Origin: Sphaerisporangium sp.
GTDB taxonomy: Bacteria; Actinomycetota; Actinomycetes; Streptosporangiales; Streptosporangiaceae
NCBI GenBank assembly: GCA_025964675.1
Contig: JAOPYI010000011.1
Coordinates: 1 to 40,583, forward strand
Direction of reading: 5' to 3'
DNA: 40,583 bases
Each line of letters opens with the position of its first letter. Within the stretch, counting starts at the first letter, position 1. The position numbers and the translations under genes were made by a program. The notes below the pieces were generated by a model. That model had not been told where the DNA came from, did no database searches, and worked only from the letters and a program-made list of their open reading frames with translations. This document shows positions 40,223 through 40,583 of this stretch, in pieces.

Positions 40223-40232
40223 GGTCTATACC
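40223..40232. promoter_or_regulatory. DasR-like site 1 (GGTCTATACC)
   Basis: The context CTGGTCTATACCGG resembles the DasR responsive element (TGGTCTAGACCA core), differing at the centre. DasR is the GntR-family GlcNAc regulator of actinomycetes. The site is nearest to the GH20 gene. Confidence 0.72.
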
Positions 40233-40308
40233 GGTTAGAGGCCTGGACAGCGGATAAATCCCTTTTGTAGGGGCCCCAGGCGCCAAGGTAAACAGATGGC
40301 AAAGTTTT

Positions 40309-40318
40309 GGTCTATACC
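40309..40318. promoter_or_regulatory. DasR-like site 2 (GGTCTATACC)
   Basis: The context TTTTGGTCTATACCGCC has the identical core to the other two sites. It is placed 86 bp from site 1 and 57 bp from site 3, start to start. Confidence 0.72.
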
Positions 40319-40365
40319 GCCAAGTATCAAATTCACAACGACGGCGGCTGGTGAGCTCCGCAACC

Positions 40366-40375
40366 GGTCTATACC
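40366..40375. promoter_or_regulatory. DasR-like site 3 (GGTCTATACC)
   Basis: The context CCGGTCTATACCGG has the best outer symmetry of the three (CCGGT...ACCGG). It lies about 65 bp before the GTG of the rightward gene, so it is well placed to control that gene. Confidence 0.72.
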
Positions 40376-40439
40376 GGGGCGAGGGTGGGACGACATTGAT
40401 GGCATCTTGTGAGCGGAAACGGGCAAGAGGAGGCGTCAG

Positions 40440-40583
40440 GTGACACACGTCCTGGGCGAGATCGGCGGCCGGCCCGCGTGCTGGCGCAGAGCGCTGGATC
40501 TCGGGGCAACAACCCCGCGAGAAGCGGCGGATGCGCACCACGCCGTCGGTGGAGGATACGGGCGGAGCCGTACAGGAGAGTTC
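40440..40583 (+). CDS. 5' part of a probable SIS-domain sugar isomerase/deaminase-like gene
   Basis: GTG 40440 follows GAGGAGG (40427-40433) at ideal spacing and stays open to the window end (48 codons). The first 20 residues, VTHVLGEIGGRPACWRRALD, resemble the start of actinobacterial SIS-domain proteins related to the isomerase half of glucosamine-6-P synthase and AgaS (M-x-H-V-x-x-E-I-x-x-Q-P-x-C-W-x-R-A). Residues 21-48 look less typical, so a frame disruption or a divergent family is possible. A dre-like site 65 bp upstream fits an amino-sugar role. It is cut off by the window edge. Confidence 0.5.
   Translation, partial: MTHVLGEIGGRPACWRRALDLGATTPREAADAHHAVGGGYGRSRTGEF

Larger units (their letters stand above)
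40038..40439. other. Divergent control region of GH20 and SIS-like genes
   Basis: 402 bp without a gene. The stretch 40200-40400 is AT-richer and carries three identical 10-bp cores GGTCTATACC. I saw no convincing -35/-10 pair. The distance from the first operator to the GH20 start (about 186 bp) implies a long leader or a promoter inside 40200-40320. Confidence 0.65.

Noticed and set aside
40038-40541. N-terminal extension of the GH20 gene by about 168 codons
   Set aside because: The extension has no homology, would bury the signal peptide, and overlaps the operators and the divergent gene; GTG 40037 has a strong ribosome-binding site.

Overview
The window is high-GC DNA from a filamentous actinomycete. 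An SsgA-family (SsgB-like) sporulation protein, tRNA genes without an encoded CCA end, I-shaped terminators without U-tracts, many GTG starts and a GlcNAc regulon with DasR-type operators all point to Actinobacteria. The family mix suggests a soil genus of the Streptosporangiales (Nonomuraea/Streptosporangium type). That placement is inference, because no rRNA or marker gene is present.

Layout. 1-3.1 kb: a possibly 5'-truncated propeller-like protein, a secreted protein with two VWREA repeats, a 55-aa membrane peptide and a DoxX-like protein. 3.1-8.6 kb: a peptidoglycan/amino-sugar salvage island with a MurR/RpiR regulator, NagZ-type GH3 hexosaminidase, Tat-exported GHL10 (DigH-like) glycan hydrolase and BadF/NagK-type kinase. 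8.7-10.3 kb: a PAP2-like membrane protein and an NAD-dependent epimerase. 10.5-17.2 kb: an eight-gene PTS operon with DeoR regulator, PfkB-family sugar-phosphate kinase, mannitol-type EIIC/EIIB/EIIA, zinc polyol dehydrogenase, and its own HPr and enzyme I. 17.3-19.5 kb: a zinc-ribbon protein and a sugar isomerase behind a LacI-type operator.

19.5-26.5 kb is a signalling block: a response regulator fused to a thioredoxin-reductase-like flavoprotein that lacks the redox CxxC, translationally coupled to a cNMP-domain histidine kinase; a STAS protein without the phosphoacceptor Ser; a CheB without receiver domain; and a CheR-PAS-coiled-coil-PAS protein. No chemoreceptor or flagellar gene is near.

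26.5-28.1 kb holds an intact uronate dehydrogenase between an IclR remnant and a lipoprotein remnant, then a Gly-Cys-Val tRNA operon. 28.2-36.1 kb: histidine ammonia-lyase; a divergent SDR/MarR pair with two identical palindromic operators; pabB-pabC; a divergent LVIVD lipoprotein/DUF305 lipoprotein pair; and an SsgB-like gene. A second tRNA-Val (CAC) at 36.6 kb is followed by a terminator and about 0.7 kb of gene debris (NEW3 and LuxR fragments). 37.4-40.6 kb: a secreted GH20 hexosaminidase and, divergently, the start of a SIS-like gene, separated by three identical DasR-like operator cores.

Overall theme: uptake and salvage of amino sugars, polyols and sugar acids under several regulator families (RpiR, DeoR, LacI, IclR remnant, DasR-type sites), next to an unusual redox/phospho-signalling block.
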